Source: Gallionella sp.
GTDB taxonomy: Bacteria; Pseudomonadota; Gammaproteobacteria; Burkholderiales; Gallionellaceae
DNA: 6,464 nt
NCBI GenBank assembly: GCA_025362155.1
Contig: JANYHX010000077.1
Span: 1 to 6,464 of the forward strand
Direction: 5' to 3'
Shown: in pieces, positions 5,478 through 6,464 of the stretch
How the letters are laid out: each line of letters opens with the position of its first letter
How positions within the stretch are numbered: position 1 is the first letter of the stretch
Program-made: the position numbers and the translations under genes
The notes under the pieces: generated by a model
The model's database searches: none
What the model was told of the DNA's origin: nothing
The model's input: the letters and a program-made list of their open reading frames with translations, nothing else

Positions 5478-6464
5478 ATGCTGAGTCGCCCAGCTAGCTC
5501 AAATAATCAACTACTTCTTTCCCTCACTGTGGCGCAAAATCCTAATCCTCAAGAAATGCAGGTCCTGTCCGCTTTGTTCGCCGAAGGACAATACACAGAA
5601 GCTGTAACTCTCGCGCAAACAATAACTGCTCGCTTTCCTTTTTACGGAGTGGGCTGGAAAGCCTGGGGTGTAGCGCTGCGACAAATAGGACGTAGGGCGG
5701 ATGCATTGGCATCGCTGCAAAATGCGGCGTCACTGTTACCGAGAGACGCCGAGACACACAGCAACCTGGGCGCCGTCCTGCAGGATCTCGGCCGTTTAGA
5801 TGAGGCCATAGCCAGCTACCAACAGGCATTACAGATCGAGCCGGATTTTCTTGAGGTACATTACAATCTCGGCAATGCCCTGCATGAACTGGGCAGATTA
5901 GACGAAGCGGAAGCCAGCTACCGCTGGGTGATACAGGCCGAGCCAGATTTTGCGGAGGCTCACAGCAATCTGGGCGGCACTCTTCATGACATGGGTCGGC
6001 TGGAGGATGCCGAAGCCAGTTTCCGGCGGGCGTTACAGATAGCTCCGAATCTGGCTGAAATACATAACAACCTGGGCAACACTCTTAAGGATTTGAATCG
6101 ACTGGCAGAGGCGGAAGCCAGTTATAAACAGGCGCTACAAATCAAACCTGATTACGCCGAAGCACTTTGTAATCTGGGCAACACCCTACAGGATTTAGGG
6201 CGTCTAGGCGAAGCCGAAATCAGTTATCGGCGCGCGTTACAAATCAAACCGGATCACGCCGGTGCTCTTAACAATCTTGCTTTACTGTTCAATGCGCAAG
6301 GCAAGGCATCGATGGCTTTGAACACCATCAAACAATCCCTGCAGATCAAAGAAACGGAAGAAGCTAAAAGCATTTTTGTAGCCTGTGTCAAACGCCTGCG
6401 TTTCACTCAGGACAGTAGCGAGATAGGCACACTCATGGTCCGCGCCTTAACCGAACCATGGGGC
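5478..6464 (+). CDS. Tetratricopeptide-repeat protein, N-terminal 329 residues; the C-terminal domain lies beyond the window
   Basis: The frame opens at ATG 5478, just after an in-frame TAA at 5472, and stays open to the right edge. No signal peptide is seen, so it is probably cytoplasmic. After an N-terminal helical region with one degenerate TPR-like pair (about 23-56), canonical TPRs run from about residue 57 with an exact 34-residue period: the helix-A NLG/NLA motif recurs at N96, N130, N164, N198, N232 and N266, and helix B reads EAEASYRRALQI-like. The repeats are protein-protein interaction modules. From about residue 296 the repeats stop, and FVACVKRLRFTQD followed by MVRALTEPWG begins a different region. 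From memory, this linker precedes a methyltransferase- or glycosyltransferase-like domain in many large proteobacterial TPR proteins, but that domain is not in view, so no enzymatic function is assigned. It lies 101 bp after relA on the same strand; no functional link is evident. No strong Shine-Dalgarno precedes the start. Confidence 0.85.
   Translation, partial: MLSRPASSNNQLLLSLTVAQNPNPQEMQVLSALFAEGQYTEAVTLAQTITARFPFYGVGWKAWGVALRQIGRRADALASLQNAASLLPRDAETHSNLGAVLQDLGRLDEAIASYQQALQIEPDFLEVHYNLGNALHELGRLDEAEASYRWVIQAEPDFAEAHSNLGGTLHDMGRLEDAEASFRRALQIAPNLAEIHNNLGNTLKDLNRLAEAEASYKQALQIKPDYAEALCNLGNTLQDLGRLGEAEISYRRALQIKPDHAGALNNLALLFNAQGKASMALNTIKQSLQIKETEEAKSIFVACVKRLRFTQDSSEIGTLMVRALTEPWG
5751..6362 (+). 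repeat. Six in-phase 102-bp units encoding TPRs
   Basis: The DNA repeats with a 102-bp period, corresponding to residues 92-295 of the TPR protein. Matching blocks such as CAATCTGGGCAACAC and G(C/G)GAAGCCAG recur at the same phase. Units three to five are the most alike at the DNA level, consistent with internal duplication; the last unit is the most divergent. Confidence 0.75.

Noticed and set aside
5542..5829. Minus-strand frames opposite the start of the TPR gene
   Set aside because: The plus-strand frame is continuous through clear TPRs; the antisense frames are low-complexity shadows.

Overview
The window looks like chromosomal DNA of a Gram-negative proteobacterium, most likely a betaproteobacterium. 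The evidence is a signal-peptide-bearing MipA/OmpV outer-membrane protein, a long RelA with a decayed hydrolase domain, and a chorismatase/halogenase pair of the kind linked to xanthomonadin-type aryl polyene pigments. Base composition is moderate and even. I see no phage, plasmid, tRNA, rRNA or CRISPR signal. The lineage call (a Nitrosomonadales-like betaproteobacterium) is inference from protein style only.

Left half, minus strand, read from 3224 down to 1: a flavin-dependent halogenase-like enzyme, then a XanB2/FkbO/Hyg5-family chorismatase, then a MipA/OmpV-family outer-membrane protein cut by the window edge. The first two overlap by 4 bp (ATGA) and the third starts 19 bp after the second, so all three probably form one operon. 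The chorismatase should make a hydroxybenzoate-type product from chorismate and the halogenase could halogenate a product built from it. The carrier proteins, ketosynthases and ligases that would build an aryl polyene are not visible here; they may lie left of the window or elsewhere.

Right half, plus strand: relA, which encodes a (p)ppGpp synthetase, diverges from the halogenase operon across a short gap containing a 22-bp imperfect tandem duplication. The relA product has three oddities. Its HD hydrolase residues are lost, as in normal RelA. A 37-codon in-frame insertion sits in the synthetase domain; it contains inverted repeats and is flanked by an 8-bp near-direct repeat exactly 111 bp apart. 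The protein also stops where the C-terminal ACT (RRM) domain should begin. Downstream, after a 101-bp gap with a possible promoter, a TPR protein with an exact 34-residue period begins and runs off the right edge.

The most noteworthy items are the palindrome-bearing in-frame insertion in relA, the missing ACT domain, and the compact halogenase-chorismatase-MipA operon next to a stringent-response gene.
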